The notes under the pieces: generated by a model
The model's database searches: none
The model's input: only the letters and a program-made list of their open reading frames with translations
Told to the model about the DNA's origin: nothing
Translations under genes and position numbers: made by a program
In this document: positions 5,888-6,658 of the stretch, piece after piece
Position numbering within the stretch: the first letter of the stretch is position 1
Layout of the letters: every line of letters begins with the position of its first letter
NCBI GenBank assembly: GCA_007124075.1
Contig: SLFV01000533.1
Span: 1-6,658 of the forward strand
DNA from: Roseimaritima sp.
GTDB lineage: Bacteria > Planctomycetota > Planctomycetia > Pirellulales > Pirellulaceae
Direction of reading: 5' to 3'
DNA length: 6,658 bases

Positions 5888-6658
5888 ACGTGTAACGGAC
5901 CCCACGCAGTTCGGGTTCAAAGAACTCCGGTAACAACCCGTCCACACGCAGCAGGCCTTGCCGAGTCAAACGAACGCCTTGCGAGGTCAATTCCAACCAG
6001 CCAGCCTCTTGGTATTGCCGCCAGACCGCCTGCCACTGGGTCGCCACATCGACCCCGAAACGGTTGTCCAGTTCGTCAAAGTCCAGGTAGCCGCGTTTTA
6101 ACTGCAGGATCAATTGTCGAATCAATAACTGTTGGTTGGTCGGAACCAACGCGCGGCCCAACGGCAATTGGCCCGCGGCGATGCTTTGCTGATACGCGTC
6201 CATTTCCGCCAGATTCTGGTAGTGGACTCCGGAAACGTGGCCAAAGCTGGCTATTCCTGTTGCCAGCAAATCGCTTCCCGCCCACAAATTGTCGCGATAA
6301 GAAAAGTTGACTTTGGTTGGGTCTTTGACCATCGTGTACCCGCTGGAAACGCTGTAACCAGCAGCTTCCAGTTCGGTAAAGGCGTAATCGACCCAGGCGC
6401 GTTTTTGGGGCCAATCCGCCACAGGCGTTTCGATACGGTTGCCCAGAATGTCCTGGCTGTAAACCGTGTTGAACGGCAGTTCCATCTGATAAATCGTCAC
6501 ACTGCTGGGCGACAACTCGATTGTTTTGCGGATGTTTTTACGCCAATTTTCGCAGGTTTCGCCAACCATGCCCGCGATCAAATCGATGTTCACGTTGGGA
6601 AAATCCGCAGCGGAAATCCATTGCCAAGCGTTATAAACCTGCTTGCTCAAGTGGGCAC
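5886..6658 (-). CDS. HemN-like radical SAM protein (coproporphyrinogen III oxidase family), C-terminal part only
   Basis: The frame is open at the right edge and ends with TAA at 5886-5888; about 256 codons are present and the N-terminus is outside the window. Features of the HemN/HemW superfamily are the strand NVNIDLIAGMVGET (about 6555-6600), followed by LSPSSVTIYQMELPFNT in the radical SAM barrel. WAGSDLLATGIASFGHVSG (about 6225-6290) comes next, and then a winged-helix-like HemN C-terminal domain (QQLLIRQLILQLKRGYLDF, then LTRQGLLRVDGLLPEFF). The iron-sulfur CxxxCxxC motif would lie upstream, outside the window, so catalytic competence cannot be judged. The IYQMELPFNT segment differs from the one I expect in typical HemW, so true HemN, HemW (haem chaperone) and ChuW/HutW-like haem-degrading enzymes all remain possible. 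The product is cytoplasmic. A stem-loop overlaps the stop codon, and the next gene is 410 bp away, so it is probably the last gene of its transcript. Confidence 0.82.
   Translation of the reverse strand, partial: AHLSKQVYNAWQWISAADFPNVNIDLIAGMVGETCENWRKNIRKTIELSPSSVTIYQMELPFNTVYSQDILGNRIETPVADWPQKRAWVDYAFTELEAAGYSVSSGYTMVKDPTKVNFSYRDNLWAGSDLLATGIASFGHVSGVHYQNLAEMDAYQQSIAAGQLPLGRALVPTNQQLLIRQLILQLKRGYLDFDELDNRFGVDVATQWQAVWRQYQEAGWLELTSQGVRLTRQGLLRVDGLLPEFFEPELRGVRYT

Noticed and set aside
5736..5933. Small 65-codon plus-strand frame with a GTG start
   Set aside because: The purine-rich stretch before it is only 3 bases from the GTG, it runs into the HemN-like gene, and it has no family resemblance.

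Overview
The window looks like chromosomal DNA from a planctomycete, most likely of the Pirellulaceae/Rhodopirellula type; this is inferred from gene content, not from any marker gene. Three of the five genes belong to families that are strongly expanded in that phylum: a PSCyt/PSD (DUF1587/1595/1592/1588/1585) cytochrome-like protein, a DUF1552 protein and a DUF1571 protein. The DNA is moderately GC-rich. No tRNA, rRNA, CRISPR array, transposase or phage gene was found.

Layout, left to right. (1) Positions 1-2910, minus strand: a two-gene operon. The upstream gene encodes a 799-residue secreted protein with two haem-binding CxxCH motifs. It is followed after 24 bases by the N-terminal 162 codons of a Tat-exported DUF1552 protein that runs off the left edge. 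(2) Positions 2911-3181: a divergent regulatory region. It holds a sigma70-like promoter on each strand, a 10-bp inverted repeat that overlaps the minus-strand -10 box, and a tight hairpin in the presumed leader of the cytochrome gene. (3) Positions 3182-4549, plus strand: an exported or membrane-anchored FG-GAP/VCBS protein predicted to form a seven-bladed beta-propeller. (4) Positions 4609-5475, minus strand and convergent with the propeller gene: a Tat-exported DUF1571 protein. (5) Positions 5476-5885: a 410-bp gene-free stretch with several inverted repeats, two of them mutually exclusive. (6) Positions 5886-6658, minus strand: the C-terminal part of a HemN-like radical SAM protein that runs off the right edge, ending in a hairpin that resembles a terminator.

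Four of the five products carry export signals (Sec or Tat), so the window mainly encodes cell-envelope proteins. The two operon partners probably act together outside the cytoplasm. The propeller protein is divergent from them and might be co-regulated. The HemN-like enzyme is cytoplasmic and seems functionally separate, although haem is what the cytochrome-type protein would need. No mobile or defence system is visible. The least explained parts are the two structured intergenic regions and the biochemical role of the PSCyt/PSD-DUF1552 pair.
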